This document shows, in pieces, positions 32,532 through 40,959 of a stretch of 40,959 nucleotides of DNA (the first letter of the stretch is position 1; every line of letters starts with the position of its first letter). This stretch comes from Oscillospiraceae bacterium (GTDB lineage Bacteria > Bacillota > Clostridia > Oscillospirales > Ruminococcaceae). The notes below the pieces were generated by a model. It ran no database searches and had not been told where the DNA came from. It saw nothing but the letters and a program-made list of their open reading frames with translations. Location of the stretch: contig JAQXHO010000052.1 of assembly GCA_029007315.1 (NCBI GenBank), forward strand, positions 1-40,959, read 5' to 3'. The position numbers and the translations under genes were made by a program.

Positions 32532-33164
32532 ATGCAGAAAGCAATTATCGGCAAGAAGATCGGCATGACGCAGATTTTCGATGAGTCCGGCAAGGTAATC
32601 CCGGTAACTGTTGTTGAAGCAGGTCCTTGTGTTGTCATTCAGAAGAAGACAGTAGAGAACGACGGCTATGCAGCAGTACAGATCGGATTTGGCGAAGTAA
32701 AGCCCAAGAACGTAAACAAGCCGATGAAGGGCCACTTCGACAAGGCAGAGGTTGCAGCAAAGAAGACACTGAAGGAATTCAGACTTGAAGGCTGCGACAG
32801 CATGAACGTTGGAGATATTATTAAGGCTGACACATTCGCGGTAGGCGACAGCGTTGATGTTAGCGGCACCAGCAAGGGTAAGGGATTTGCCGGCGCAATC
32901 AAGCGTCACAATCAGCACAGACTGAAGGAAACTCACGGTACAGGTCCTGTACACAGAGAAGCAGGTTCCATGGGTGCTTGTTCATCTCCGTCCCGTATTT
33001 ACAAGGGCAAGGGTATGCCGGGTCATATGGGTGCTGAAAAGGTAACCGTACAGAATCTGGAAGTTGTAAAGATTGATACAGAGAATAATCTCATCGCTGT
33101 AAAGGGCGCAATTCCCGGCGCTAAGGGCAGCATTGTTACAATCGTAAACAGCGTTAAGGCGTAA
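32532..33164 (+). CDS. rplC: 50S ribosomal protein L3
   Basis: A 210-residue protein. [18 protein letters not shown] at the N-terminus and [22 protein letters not shown] then [23 protein letters not shown] are the L3 signatures; the internal loop reaches the peptidyl transferase centre. TAGGAGG precedes ATG. Confidence 0.99.
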   Translation: MQKAIIGKKIGMTQIFDESGKVIPVTVVEAGPCVVIQKKTVENDGYAAVQIGFGEVKPKNVNKPMKGHFDKAEVAAKKTLKEFRLEGCDSMNVGDIIKADTFAVGDSVDVSGTSKGKGFAGAIKRHNQHRLKETHGTGPVHREAGSMGACSSPSRIYKGKGMPGHMGAEKVTVQNLEVVKIDTENNLIAVKGAIPGAKGSIVTIVNSVKA

Positions 33165-33181
33165 GAAAGGAGGCAACACAA

Positions 33182-33808
33182 ATGGCAAAGATTTCAGTTT
33201 TTGATATGGCAGGTAAGGCTGTTTCTGAAACAGAGCTTGCAGATGCTGTCTTTGGAATTACACCTAACGAAGCAGTAATGCATGCAATGGTAGTTAACTA
33301 TCTTGCAAATCAGCGTCAGGGCACACAGTCCACTCTCACTCGTACAGAGGTAAGAGGCGGCGGCAGAAAGCCCTGGAGACAGAAGGGTACAGGTCACGCA
33401 AGACAGGGTTCAATCAGAGCTCCTCAGTGGACACACGGCGGTGTAGCACTCGGACCGAAGCCCAGAGATTATCGTTATGCACTGAACAAGAAAGTTCGCA
33501 GACTTGCAATGAAGTCCGCACTTTCCACAAAGGTTCTGGACAATAACATGATCGTGCTTGATACACTGGCTGTAGACGCATACAAGACAAAGACGATTGT
33601 TGATATGCTGAAGGCACTGAACGTAGAAAGCAAGGCACTTATTGTTACAGCTGAAACAGACAGCAAGTTAATCAAGAGTGCTGCAAATATCGAGGGAGTT
33701 AAGACAGCAGCTGTCAACACCCTGAATGTATACGACATCCTGAACTATGACAAGTTCATCGTATCCAAGGATGCTGTTGCAAAAATCGAGGAGGTGTATG
33801 CAAAGTGA
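33182..33808 (+). CDS. rplD: 50S ribosomal protein L4
   Basis: A 208-residue protein with the loop [29 protein letters not shown] that lines the exit tunnel, and [12 protein letters not shown]4 is the autogenous repressor of the S10 operon in some bacteria. The stop overlaps the rplW GTG start by 4 bp. GAAAGGAGG precedes the ATG. Confidence 0.99.
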   Translation: MAKISVFDMAGKAVSETELADAVFGITPNEAVMHAMVVNYLANQRQGTQSTLTRTEVRGGGRKPWRQKGTGHARQGSIRAPQWTHGGVALGPKPRDYRYALNKKVRRLAMKSALSTKVLDNNMIVLDTLAVDAYKTKTIVDMLKALNVESKALIVTAETDSKLIKSAANIEGVKTAAVNTLNVYDILNYDKFIVSKDAVAKIEEVYAK

Positions 33809-34116
33809 AGGCACCGCAGGATATCATTCTGACACCGGTAATCACTGAGAAGAGCGTAGACGGCATGGCTAATAGCAAGTACACCTTTAAGGTTGCTAAG
33901 AATGCAAACAAGGTAGAAATTGCTGAAGCAGCTGAAGCTCTGTTCAACGTAGAAGTAGTTAAGGTAAACACCATGAACTGCATCGGACGTACAAAGAGAG
34001 TTGGCAGATTTGTTGGCAAGAAGGCTGACTATAAGAAGGCAATCATCACCATCAATCCGGAGCCGACAGAAAAGAAGAAGAAGGGTACTATCGAATTCTT
34101 CGATGGTATGTTCTAA
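33805..34116 (+). CDS. rplW: 50S ribosomal protein L23
   Basis: A 103-residue protein with [26 protein letters not shown] and [16 protein letters not shown]. It sits at the exit tunnel and docks chaperones and the signal recognition particle. It starts with GTG at 33805, and GAGGAGG lies 10 nt upstream inside rplD. Normal length. Confidence 0.98.
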   Translation: MKAPQDIILTPVITEKSVDGMANSKYTFKVAKNANKVEIAEAAEALFNVEVVKVNTMNCIGRTKRVGRFVGKKADYKKAIITINPEPTEKKKKGTIEFFDGMF

Positions 34117-34145
34117 GAAGACTGTTGAAAAGAGTACAGTCAGGT

Positions 34146-34190
34146 ATGGGAGTAATGCTCCCGATAAGAGCATTTAAGGAGTTGAATTAA
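34146..34190 (+). other. 14-codon mini-ORF with alternative hairpins before rplB
   Basis: ATG 34146 opens 14 codons ending at TAA 34190, directly against the rplB ATG 34191. GGGAG can pair with CTCCC (34148-34162), or ATGCTC can pair with GAGCAT (34155-34173); the shared GCTC makes the two mutually exclusive. The SD for rplB (AAGGAG, 34175-34180) sits just after. Confidence 0.35.
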
Positions 34191-34730
34191 ATGGCAATAA
34201 AGACCTATAAGCCGACTACCCCGTCTCGCCGTAACATGACAGTAACAGATTATTCCAAGCTGTCAAAGGTAGAGCCGGAGAAGAGCCTGCTTGAGCCGCT
34301 GAAGAAGACTTCCGGCAGAAACAGCTACGGCAGAATCACCGTTCGTCACAGAGGCGGCGGCAACAGAAGAAAGTATCGTGTAATTGACTTCAAGAGAACA
34401 AAGGACGGCATGAATGCACAGGTTCTTACTCTGGAGTACGATCCTAACAGAAGCGCATTCATCGCACTGATCCAGTATGAGGACGGCACAAAGAGCTACA
34501 TCCTGGCTGCTGAAGGCATGAAGGTTGGCGATACAGTTCGTTCAGGCGCAGATGCAGATATCAAGCCCGGCAATGCACTTCCTATGAGCGCAATTCCGGT
34601 TGGTACATTCATCCACAACATTGAGCTTTATCCCGGCAAGGGCGCACAGCTGGTAAGAAGCGCAGGCAACATGGCACAGCTCATGGGCAAGGAAGAGAAG
34701 TATGCACTTGTAAGACTTCCTTCAGGCTAA
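34191..34730 (+). CDS. rplB: 50S ribosomal protein L2, N-terminal part (split by in-frame TAA)
   Basis: Residues 1-179 of L2: [46 protein letters not shown] and [22 protein letters not shown], then TAA. In L2 the LPSG motif is followed by a charged residue, usually Glu, and then the MR(x)V region; here the Glu codon position is TAA and ATG-AGA-AAG-GTA continues the L2 sequence in the same frame. A one-base change (GAA to TAA) would explain it. AAGGAG lies 9 nt before ATG. This half holds the RNA-binding OB and SH3-like folds. Confidence 0.85.
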   Translation: MAIKTYKPTTPSRRNMTVTDYSKLSKVEPEKSLLEPLKKTSGRNSYGRITVRHRGGGNRRKYRVIDFKRTKDGMNAQVLTLEYDPNRSAFIALIQYEDGTKSYILAAEGMKVGDTVRSGADADIKPGNALPMSAIPVGTFIHNIELYPGKGAQLVRSAGNMAQLMGKEEKYALVRLPSG

Positions 34731-35024
34731 ATGAGAAAGGTACCGGTAAACTGCCGTGCATCTATCGGTCAGGTATCAAACATTGACCACGAGAACGTAA
34801 GCTACGGTAAGGCTGGACGTATGCGTCACAAGGGCTGGAGACCTACAGTAAGAGGTTCCGTAATGAACCCCTGCGATCACCCGCATGGTGGTGGTGAAGG
34901 TAAGTCACCTATCGGACGTCCGGGTCCTGTAACACCTTGGGGCAAGCCTGCACTGGGTTATAAGACCAGAAAGAAGCACAATCCTTCCGATAAGTATATC
35001 GTAAAGCGCCGCAACGGTAAGTAA
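34731..35024 (+). CDS. rplB: 50S ribosomal protein L2, C-terminal part
   Basis: Residues 181-277 of L2, in the same frame as the first half and touching it: [74 protein letters not shown]. The DHPHGGGEG segment holds the highly conserved histidine of the peptidyl transferase region. The 179 and 97 residues plus the lost codon give 277, the normal L2 length. There is no SD of its own immediately upstream; translation could come from stop-readthrough or reinitiation at TAAATG. Confidence 0.85.
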   Translation: MRKVPVNCRASIGQVSNIDHENVSYGKAGRMRHKGWRPTVRGSVMNPCDHPHGGGEGKSPIGRPGPVTPWGKPALGYKTRKKHNPSDKYIVKRRNGK

Positions 35025-35045
35025 GGGGAAAGGAGGAACAGATTC

Positions 35046-35330
35046 ATGAGCAGAAGCATCAAGAAGGGACCATATGTACAGGAGGTCCTGATGAAGAGAG
35101 TAATGGCTATGAATGAAGCCGGAGAAAAGAAAGTGCTCAAGACTTGGAGCCGTTCGTCCACAATATTCCCGGATTTCGTTGGACACACATTTGCCGTACA
35201 CGATGGCCGCAAGCACGTTCCGGTATATGTAACAGAGGACATGGTTGGCCACAAGCTGGGCGAATTCGCACCCACAAGAACATTCAAGGGCCACGCAGGT
35301 TCCAAGACATCAAATAACGGCAAGAAGTAA
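35046..35330 (+). CDS. rpsS: 30S ribosomal protein S19
   Basis: A 94-residue protein with [64 protein letters not shown]. Normal length. GGAAAGGAGG precedes ATG. S19 is on the 30S head. Confidence 0.99.
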   Translation: MSRSIKKGPYVQEVLMKRVMAMNEAGEKKVLKTWSRSSTIFPDFVGHTFAVHDGRKHVPVYVTEDMVGHKLGEFAPTRTFKGHAGSKTSNNGKK

Positions 35331-35350
35331 TTGCGGAAGGAGGAGTTCAA

Positions 35351-35686
35351 ATGGAAGCAAGAGCATATCTGAGAAATGCTCGCATTGCGCCGAGAAAGGT
35401 TCAGATCGTACTTGATCTGATTAGAAATAAGCCTGTTGATATTGCACTGGCAACACTGGACCTCACCCCGAAGGCAGCCAGCCCCATGCTGGCAAAGCTT
35501 TTGAAGTCCGCTATTGCAAACGCAGAGAACAACCACAGCATGAACAAGGATAATCTTGTTGTAGCAGAGTGCTATGTTACTCCGGGTCCGATAATGAAGA
35601 GGATTCAGCCGAGAGCACAGGGCAGAGCATTCCGCATTTACAAGAGAACTTCACACATCACTATTGTTCTTAAAGAAGAAGAATAA
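35351..35686 (+). CDS. rplV: 50S ribosomal protein L22
   Basis: A 111-residue protein with [72 protein letters not shown]; its beta-hairpin lines the exit tunnel. AAGGAGGAG precedes ATG. Confidence 0.99.
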   Translation: MEARAYLRNARIAPRKVQIVLDLIRNKPVDIALATLDLTPKAASPMLAKLLKSAIANAENNHSMNKDNLVVAECYVTPGPIMKRIQPRAQGRAFRIYKRTSHITIVLKEEE

Positions 35687-35704
35687 TCCCAAGGAGGTTT
35701 AGAT

Positions 35705-36499
35705 ATGGGCCAGAAGGTTAATCCGCACGGTCTCCGTGTTGGTGTCATTAAGGATTGGGATTCACGCTGGTTTGCGAACAAGGCTGACTTCGGCGATATG
35801 CTGGTAGAAGATTACAACGTTCGTAAGTTCATCAAGAAGAACCTGTATGCAGCAGGCGTTCCGAAGATTGAAATCGAGCGTTTCGCAGATAAGGTAAGAA
35901 TCCACATTCATTGTGCAAAGCCCGGCGTAGTAATCGGTCGTGGCGGTGCAGAAATCGACAAGCTGCGTGCACAGCTGGAAAAGCAGATGGGCAAGCAGGT
36001 ATATGTAAACATCGTAGAGGTTAAGCAGCCTGATCTGGACGCTCAGCTGGTTGCTGAAAAGATCGCACTTGATCTGGAAAACAGAGCATCATTCCGCCGT
36101 GCAATGAAGCAGTCCATCGGACGTGCAATGCGCATGGGTGCAAAGGGTATCAAGACAATGGTTTCCGGCCGTCTTGGCGGTGCAGAAATCGCACGTTCTG
36201 AAACATACCACGAAGGTACAATCCCGCTGCAGACAATCCGTGCTGACATTGACTACGGTACAGCAGAGGCACATACAACATACGGCCGTCTGGGCGTAAA
36301 GGTATGGATCTACAAGGGCGAAGTTCTCAAGGGTGACGCTGCTAAGGCTGCTGCACAGAGAGAAAAGATCGAGAGAAAGTCCCGTGACAATAACCGTGGC
36401 GGCAAGGACGACAGAAGACGTCGTGACAACCGCAATGGTGACAGAAGAAACGGCGGCAACTTCCGTCGTGACGCTAAAAAAGAAGGAGGTAACCAGTAA
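35705..36499 (+). CDS. rpsC: 30S ribosomal protein S3
   Basis: A 264-residue protein with the KH motif [14 protein letters not shown] and the C-terminal [23 protein letters not shown]3 is usually about 215-235 residues; here the last about 45 residues are an arginine, asparagine and glycine-rich tail ([16 protein letters not shown]). The stop overlaps the rplP start (TAATG). AAGGAGGTT precedes ATG. Confidence 0.98.
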   Translation: MGQKVNPHGLRVGVIKDWDSRWFANKADFGDMLVEDYNVRKFIKKNLYAAGVPKIEIERFADKVRIHIHCAKPGVVIGRGGAEIDKLRAQLEKQMGKQVYVNIVEVKQPDLDAQLVAEKIALDLENRASFRRAMKQSIGRAMRMGAKGIKTMVSGRLGGAEIARSETYHEGTIPLQTIRADIDYGTAEAHTTYGRLGVKVWIYKGEVLKGDAAKAAAQREKIERKSRDNNRGGKDDRRRRDNRNGDRRNGGNFRRDAKKEGGNQ

Positions 36500-36924
36500 T
36501 GCTGCTTCCGAAGAGAGTAAAATATCGTCGTGTCCACAGAGGACGCATGACAGGTAAGGCATACAGAGGAAACTTTGTAAGCAATGGTGATTTTGGTCTT
36601 CAGGCACTGGAGCCGGCATGGATCACCTCAAACCAGATAGAAGCTGCCCGTATCGCAATGACACGTTACATCAAGCGTGGCGGTCAGGTATGGATCAAGA
36701 TTTTCCCGGACAAGCCGGTAACAAAGAAGCCTGCTGGTACTCGAATGGGTTCCGGTAAGGGTGCTCCGGAGTACTGGGTAGCAGTAGTTAAGCCGGGCCG
36801 TGTAATGTTTGAAATTGCAGGCGTACCGGAAGAGACAGCAAGAGAGGCAATGCGTCTTGCAATGCACAAGCTGCCTATCAAGTGTAAGTTTATCACAAAG
36901 GCTGAAGAAGGAGGCGAGCAGTAA
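36499..36924 (+). CDS. rplP: 50S ribosomal protein L16
   Basis: A 141-residue protein with [19 protein letters not shown] and [23 protein letters not shown]. Normal length. Its start overlaps the rpsC stop by one base. L16 lies near the A and P sites. Confidence 0.99.
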   Translation: MLLPKRVKYRRVHRGRMTGKAYRGNFVSNGDFGLQALEPAWITSNQIEAARIAMTRYIKRGGQVWIKIFPDKPVTKKPAGTRMGSGKGAPEYWVAVVKPGRVMFEIAGVPEETAREAMRLAMHKLPIKCKFITKAEEGGEQ

Positions 36925-37127
36925 TGAAGGCAACTGAAGTAAACGCTATGACAGTTGATGAACTGAATTCCAAGCTGGGTGACCTGAAGGAAGAGCTCTT
37001 CGCACTTCGTTTCCAGCTTGCAGCTAATCAGCTGGAGAATACAGCTCGCATTAAGGCTGTTAAGAAAGATATTGCACGTGTAAAGACTGCACTCCGCACA
37101 GCGGAAATCCAGTCCGCACAGCAGTAA
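36924..37127 (+). CDS. rpmC: 50S ribosomal protein L29
   Basis: A 67-residue protein with [38 protein letters not shown]. It overlaps the rplP stop by one base. Usual length. GAAGGAGG lies upstream. It binds near the exit tunnel with L23. Confidence 0.98.
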   Translation: MKATEVNAMTVDELNSKLGDLKEELFALRFQLAANQLENTARIKAVKKDIARVKTALRTAEIQSAQQ

Positions 37128-37142
37128 AAGGAGGGCTTTACA

Positions 37143-37400
37143 GTGGCTGAAAGAAATCTTAGAAAAACAAGAGTCGGCATGGTCGTTAGCGACAAGATGG
37201 ACAAGACTGTTGTTGTAGCAATTATTGACAATGTAAAGCACCCGCTTTACAAGAAGATCGTAAAGAGAACAGTACGTCTGAAGGCACACGATGAGAACAA
37301 CGAGTGCAGAAAGGGCGACCGTGTAGAGGTAATGGAAACTCGTCCGCTGTCCAAGGACAAGAGATGGAGAGTAGTTACCATTCTCGAAAAGGCGAAGTAA
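37143..37400 (+). CDS. rpsQ: 30S ribosomal protein S17
   Basis: An 85-residue protein with [48 protein letters not shown] and [13 protein letters not shown]. It starts with GTG at 37143, supported by AAAGGAGGG 8 nt upstream. Normal length. Confidence 0.98.
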   Translation: MAERNLRKTRVGMVVSDKMDKTVVVAIIDNVKHPLYKKIVKRTVRLKAHDENNECRKGDRVEVMETRPLSKDKRWRVVTILEKAK

Positions 37401-37461
37401 TTATCGAAGATAAATGGAAGAGGTTTCGCACAAGGTGCGAAGCTGAAAGGAGGAACTCGCT

Positions 37462-37830
37462 GTGATTCAGATGCAGACTTATTTGAAGGTTGCAGACAAC
37501 ACCGGCGCAAAGGAACTGATGTGCATAAGAGTTCTGGGCGGAACTCGCAGAAGATATGCAAATATCGGCGATGTTGTAGTAGCTTCTGTTAAGAAAGCAA
37601 CACCCGGCGGCGTTGTAAAGAAGGGCGATGTTGTAAAGGCTGTTATCGTTCGTTCTGTAAAGGGACTGAGAAGAGAAGACGGCACATACATTCGCTTTGA
37701 CGAGAACGCTGCAGTTATTATCAAGGAAGACAAGAACCCGAAGGGCACACGTATCTTCGGACCGGTAGCAAGAGAGCTTCGTGAAAAGGATTACATGAAG
37801 ATTCTTTCTCTGGCACCGGAAGTACTTTAA
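37462..37830 (+). CDS. rplN: 50S ribosomal protein L14
   Basis: A 122-residue protein with [52 protein letters not shown] and [28 protein letters not shown]. It starts with GTG at 37462; AAAGGAGG lies upstream. The 61-bp gap before it holds a TTCGCAC-AAG-GTGCGAA hairpin. Confidence 0.99.
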   Translation: MIQMQTYLKVADNTGAKELMCIRVLGGTRRRYANIGDVVVASVKKATPGGVVKKGDVVKAVIVRSVKGLRREDGTYIRFDENAAVIIKEDKNPKGTRIFGPVARELREKDYMKILSLAPEVL

Positions 37831-37848
37831 TCGGAGGTGCCAGAAAAA

Positions 37849-38202
37849 ATGAGTAAAGTTCACGTAAAAACTGGTGACACCGTTGTTCTGCTGACAGGCA
37901 AGGACGTATACAAGTATAAGGATGTCGATGACAAGTCCAAGGGCAAGCTTACCGGCAAGGTAGTAGCAGTAAGCCCGAAGGAAGGCAAGGTAATCGTTGA
38001 AGGATTCAACAAGATCACCAAGCACGTAAAGCCCACAAGAATGGGACAGGTTGGCGGAATCGTTGAAACTGAGGGTGCAATTTACGCATCCAAGGTACAG
38101 CTGGTTTGCCCGAAGTGCGACAAGCCCACAAGAGTTGGTCACGTTGTAGAAGACGGCAAGAAGCTGCGTGTCTGCAAGAAGTGCGGCAAATCATTTGAGT
38201 AA
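37849..38202 (+). CDS. rplX: 50S ribosomal protein L24
   Basis: A 117-residue protein: KVHVKTGDTVVLLTGKDV and the KOW region, KHVKPTRMGQVGGIVETEGAIYASKVQLVCPKCDKPTRVG. Four cysteines (CPKC and CKKC) form a C-terminal zinc ribbon, common in L24. ATG 37849 follows GGAGGTG by 8-9 nt; the GTG at 37837 lies within that site. Confidence 0.97.
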   Translation: MSKVHVKTGDTVVLLTGKDVYKYKDVDDKSKGKLTGKVVAVSPKEGKVIVEGFNKITKHVKPTRMGQVGGIVETEGAIYASKVQLVCPKCDKPTRVGHVVEDGKKLRVCKKCGKSFE

Positions 38203-38214
38203 AGGAGAAACGAT

Positions 38215-38754
38215 ATGTCTACGTTAAAGGATTATTACAACAGCACCGTTGCTCCTGCAATGATGAAGAAGTTCGGTTATAAGAATGTAATGCAGATTCC
38301 GAAGCTTGACAAGGTAGTTATCAACGTAGGTGCCGGCGAAGCAAAGGAAAACGCAAAGGTAATCGACGCAATAATGACAGATCTGGCAGCGATCACAGGT
38401 CAGAAGCCTGTAGTCTGCAAGGCTAAGAAGTCAGTAGCTAACTTTAAGCTCCGTGAGGGTATGCCCATCGGTGTTAAGGTTACACTGCGCGGCGAAAAGA
38501 TGTACGAATTCGTATACAAGCTGTTCAATGTTAGCTTCCCTCGTGTTCGTGACTTCAGAGGTATAAACGCAAACTCCTTCGACGGCAGAGGCAACTACTC
38601 TACAGGTATCAAGGAGCAGCTGATATTCCCGGAAATCGAATATGATAAGATTGACAAGGTAAGAGGTATGGACATCAACTTCATCACCACTGCCAATACC
38701 GATGAAGAAGCAAAGGAACTGCTGACACTGCTCGGCGCTCCGTTCGCAAAGTAA
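38215..38754 (+). CDS. rplE: 50S ribosomal protein L5
   Basis: A 179-residue protein with [39 protein letters not shown] and [46 protein letters not shown] precedes ATG. Normal length; it binds 5S rRNA. Confidence 0.99.
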   Translation: MSTLKDYYNSTVAPAMMKKFGYKNVMQIPKLDKVVINVGAGEAKENAKVIDAIMTDLAAITGQKPVVCKAKKSVANFKLREGMPIGVKVTLRGEKMYEFVYKLFNVSFPRVRDFRGINANSFDGRGNYSTGIKEQLIFPEIEYDKIDKVRGMDINFITTANTDEEAKELLTLLGAPFAK

Positions 38755-38772
38755 TCAGGGAGGAACAATCAA

Positions 38773-38958
38773 ATGGCAAAGAAGGCAATGAAATTAAAGC
38801 AGCAGAAGACTCCCAAATTCTCTACAAGAGCTTACACAAGATGCAAGATCTGTGGAAGACCCCACTCTTATCTGAGAAAGTATGGCATCTGCCGTGTATG
38901 CTTCAGAGAACTGGCACACGAAGGCAAGATCCCGGGTGTTAAGAAGGCAAGCTGGTAA
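38773..38958 (+). CDS. rpsN: 30S ribosomal protein S14, type Z
   Basis: A 61-residue zinc-type S14 with [38 protein letters not shown]; two CxxC pairs bind zinc. GGGAGGA precedes ATG. No zinc-free S14 copy is in the window. Confidence 0.99.
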   Translation: MAKKAMKLKQQKTPKFSTRAYTRCKICGRPHSYLRKYGICRVCFRELAHEGKIPGVKKASW

Positions 38959-38989
38959 AAGTTACGAAAACGAAAAGGAGGTCATAGGC

Positions 38990-39388
38990 ATGCAGATTAC
39001 TGATACAATCGCAGACATTCTGACAAGAATTCGTAATGCGAGTTCCGCAAAGCACGCCACTGTTGACGTTCCTGCTTCAAATGTGAAGAAGGCAATCACA
39101 CAGATTCTTCTTGATGAAGGTTACATCAAGGCATTCAATGTGATCGACGACGGCAAGCAGGGCATCATCAAAATCACACTTAAATATGGTGAAGACAGAA
39201 CACCGGTTATTACCGGACTTCGCAGAGTTTCCAAGCCCGGTCTGCGTATTTACGCAAGCTGTGCAGATATGCCTAAGGTAAGAAAGGGTCTGGGTATCGC
39301 AATCGTATCCACATCCAAGGGCATTATGACTGATAAGAAGGCTCGCTCCCTCAATGTAGGCGGCGAAATCTTAGCATACGTTTGGTAA
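38990..39388 (+). CDS. rpsH: 30S ribosomal protein S8
   Basis: A 132-residue protein with [30 protein letters not shown] and [36 protein letters not shown] 38990 follows AAAAGGAGG; the frame continues upstream into rpsN but has no family similarity there. Normal length. Confidence 0.99.
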   Translation: MQITDTIADILTRIRNASSAKHATVDVPASNVKKAITQILLDEGYIKAFNVIDDGKQGIIKITLKYGEDRTPVITGLRRVSKPGLRIYASCADMPKVRKGLGIAIVSTSKGIMTDKKARSLNVGGEILAYVW

Positions 39389-39403
39389 GGAGGACAGGGA
39401 ATT

Positions 39404-39949
39404 ATGTCAAGAATAGGTAAAAAGCCGATCAGTGTCCCTGCCGGTGTTACAGTAACAAACGAGAACAATCTGGTAACAGTAAAGGGCCCGAAGGGCGAAC
39501 TTACACGCCAGTTTGATTCAGCAATGACAATCGAGGTTGCTGAAGGCGTAGTAACAGTTTCACGTCCCTCTGATGTTAAGGAACACAGATCACTTCATGG
39601 TCTGACAAGAACTCTTATTGCTAACATGATCGAAGGCGTATCAAACGGCTTCAGCAAGACCCTGATCATTGAGGGTGTTGGTTATCGTGCAGCTAAGAAG
39701 GGCAGCGACGTTACACTGAACCTTGGTTATTCACATCCTGTAGTATTTTCTGATACAGCAGATGTAAAGCTTGAAGTACCGCAGCCGAACACAATCATCG
39801 TAAGCGGCATAGACAAGCAGATCGTTGGTCAGGTAGCAGCAGAGATCCGTGAGATGCGTGAGCCTGAGCCGTACAAGGGCAAGGGTATCCACTATGTGGA
39901 TGAGCGTATTATCCGCAAGGAAGGTAAGACCGGTAAGGGCAAGAAGTAA
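39404..39949 (+). CDS. rplF: 50S ribosomal protein L6
   Basis: A 181-residue protein with [28 protein letters not shown] and [34 protein letters not shown] precedes ATG. Normal length. Confidence 0.99.
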   Translation: MSRIGKKPISVPAGVTVTNENNLVTVKGPKGELTRQFDSAMTIEVAEGVVTVSRPSDVKEHRSLHGLTRTLIANMIEGVSNGFSKTLIIEGVGYRAAKKGSDVTLNLGYSHPVVFSDTADVKLEVPQPNTIIVSGIDKQIVGQVAAEIREMREPEPYKGKGIHYVDERIIRKEGKTGKGKK

Positions 39950-39968
39950 TTGAAAGGAGATCATTGCT

Positions 39969-40328
39969 ATGATTAAAAGAGCAGACAGCAATAAAGCCAG
40001 AGCAAAAAGACATGCAAGAGTTCGTGCGAAGATTTCCGGTACTCCTGAGTGTCCCCGTCTGAATGTTTTCCGTTCTGCTAAGCACATTTACGCTCAGCTC
40101 ATTGACGACGTAAACGGTGTAACGCTGGCAGCAGCATCCACAATGGACAAGGAGTTCGAGGGTGCAGGCGGCAACGCAGAAGCTGCACGCAAGGTTGGTC
40201 AGATGATCGCAAAGCGTGCAATTGATAAGAATATCAAGGATGTCGTATTTGACAGAGGCGGATATATCTATCACGGAAGAGTAAAGGAACTGGCAGAAGG
40301 TGCTCGTGAGGGCGGTCTGAATTTCTAA
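39969..40328 (+). CDS. rplR: 50S ribosomal protein L18
   Basis: A 119-residue protein with [45 protein letters not shown] and [36 protein letters not shown] precedes ATG. It binds 5S rRNA. Confidence 0.99.
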   Translation: MIKRADSNKARAKRHARVRAKISGTPECPRLNVFRSAKHIYAQLIDDVNGVTLAAASTMDKEFEGAGGNAEAARKVGQMIAKRAIDKNIKDVVFDRGGYIYHGRVKELAEGAREGGLNF

Positions 40329-40344
40329 TAAGGGAGGCATTACT

Positions 40345-40845
40345 TTGGCTAAAATTGATCCGAACGGCATGGAACTGATCGAAAAGGTTGTTTCCATTAA
40401 TAGAGTATCAAAGACTGTAAAAGGCGGCCGTATTATGAAGTTCGCTGCACTGGTAGTAGTAGGCGACGGTAATGGTACTGTTGGTTTTGGTCTGGGTAAA
40501 TCCGGCGAAGTACCGGACGCTATCCGCAAGGGTATCGAAGATGCAAAGAAGAACCTGATCAAGGTTCCGCTGAGAGGCACAACAATTCCTCACGAAATCG
40601 TGGGCAAGTTTGGTGCAGGCGCAGTACTGATGAAGCCGGCAGCTCCCGGTACCGGTGTTATTGCCGGCGGTCCGGTACGTGCAGTCATCGAAGTAGCAGG
40701 TATCAAGGACATCAGAACAAAGTCCCTGCGTTCCAACAATCCCTGCAACGTAGTACGTGCAACAATCAATGGACTGGCATCCTGTACAACAGCTGCAGAG
40801 GTTGCTGAAAAGAGAGGCAAGTCTGTTAAAGAGATTTTGAATTAA
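40345..40845 (+). CDS. rpsE: 30S ribosomal protein S5
   Basis: A 166-residue protein with [50 protein letters not shown] and [40 protein letters not shown]. It starts with TTG at 40345, supported by AGGGAGG upstream. It acts in translation fidelity. Confidence 0.99.
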   Translation: MAKIDPNGMELIEKVVSINRVSKTVKGGRIMKFAALVVVGDGNGTVGFGLGKSGEVPDAIRKGIEDAKKNLIKVPLRGTTIPHEIVGKFGAGAVLMKPAAPGTGVIAGGPVRAVIEVAGIKDIRTKSLRSNNPCNVVRATINGLASCTTAAEVAEKRGKSVKEILN

Positions 40846-40858
40846 GGAGGGCGCAGAA

Positions 40859-40959
40859 ATGGCAAAGAAAATCACGCTCGTAAAGAGCCTTATCGGCAGA
40901 AAGCAGGATCAGATTGCTACTGCAAACACTCTGGGACTGAAGAAGATCGGTGATTCCAC
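40859..40959 (+). CDS. rpmD: 50S ribosomal protein L30 (partial, N-terminal)
   Basis: The first 33 codons are visible before the window ends: [16 protein letters not shown], then [10 protein letters not shown], which is the start of L30. TAAGGAGGG precedes ATG. It is 13 bp after the rpsE stop. Confidence 0.95.
   Translation, partial: MAKKITLVKSLIGRKQDQIATANTLGLKKIGDS

Noticed and set aside
37375-38142. A 255-codon minus-strand frame across rplN and rplX
   Set aside because: Antisense to highly conserved ribosomal genes; explained by codon bias.
1-40959. CRISPR arrays, tRNA and rRNA genes, prophage or conjugation genes
   Set aside because: None was seen: no regular spaced repeats, no tRNA-like cloverleaf noticed, and no integrase, phage or transfer proteins.

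Overview
The window looks like chromosomal DNA of a Ruminococcus-like low-to-mid-GC Firmicute (Clostridia, Oscillospirales). The signs are strong AGGAGG ribosome binding sites, consensus TTGACA/TATAAT promoters, the Gram-positive S10-spc ribosomal gene order with a zinc-type S14, an IreB homologue, a DUF1540 protein and an Rnf/ApbE pair. The genus is an inference from gene content, not a database match.

Layout. 1-1519 (minus): the 5' end of rnfC preceded by an ApbE flavin transferase. 1713-5423 (plus): histidine phosphatase, a membrane protein, an RluA-type pseudouridine synthase and a glycosyltransferase whose 5' UTR carries a 181-bp MITE-like element. 5480-7332: a gene-poor stretch, then DUF1540, IreB and a PdaA-like deacetylase. 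7379-9506 (minus): a sensor kinase/response regulator pair, divergent from a GH31 alpha-xylosidase (9796-12129), a PH-domain protein and a FkbM methyltransferase. 

13747-28550 is a sulfur-assimilation region. One promoter drives O-acetylhomoserine sulfhydrylase and cysK; an Rrf2-family regulator follows, then a FecBCD-type ABC transporter with its own promoter. A second promoter drives a sulfate importer (sbp-cysT-cysW-cysA), APS reductase (aprA-aprB) and ATP sulfurylase (cysD-cysN). Together these import sulfate, activate it to APS, reduce APS directly to sulfite and use sulfide to make cysteine or homocysteine. No APS kinase, PAPS reductase or sulfite reductase is present. The two cysteine-related promoters carry almost identical inverted-repeat operators just after the -10 box. 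Each is followed by a short leader ORF; the two peptides align without gaps over 17 residues, share an NYRF motif and end in cysteine, with four consecutive Cys codons in the first. This looks like a two-layer cysteine control system and is the most interesting regulatory signal in the window.

28591-31585: a small PQ-loop-like membrane protein, a LysR regulator, a small hypothetical protein and a UDPGP-type nucleotidyltransferase. 31781-40959: a promoter, a roughly 300-nt leader and the S10-spc ribosomal protein operon from rpsJ into rpmD. In it rplB (L2) is split by an in-frame TAA at codon 180, followed at once by ATG. The sum of the two halves is exactly one L2 length, so this is either a real split or recoded L2, or a single-base sequence error.
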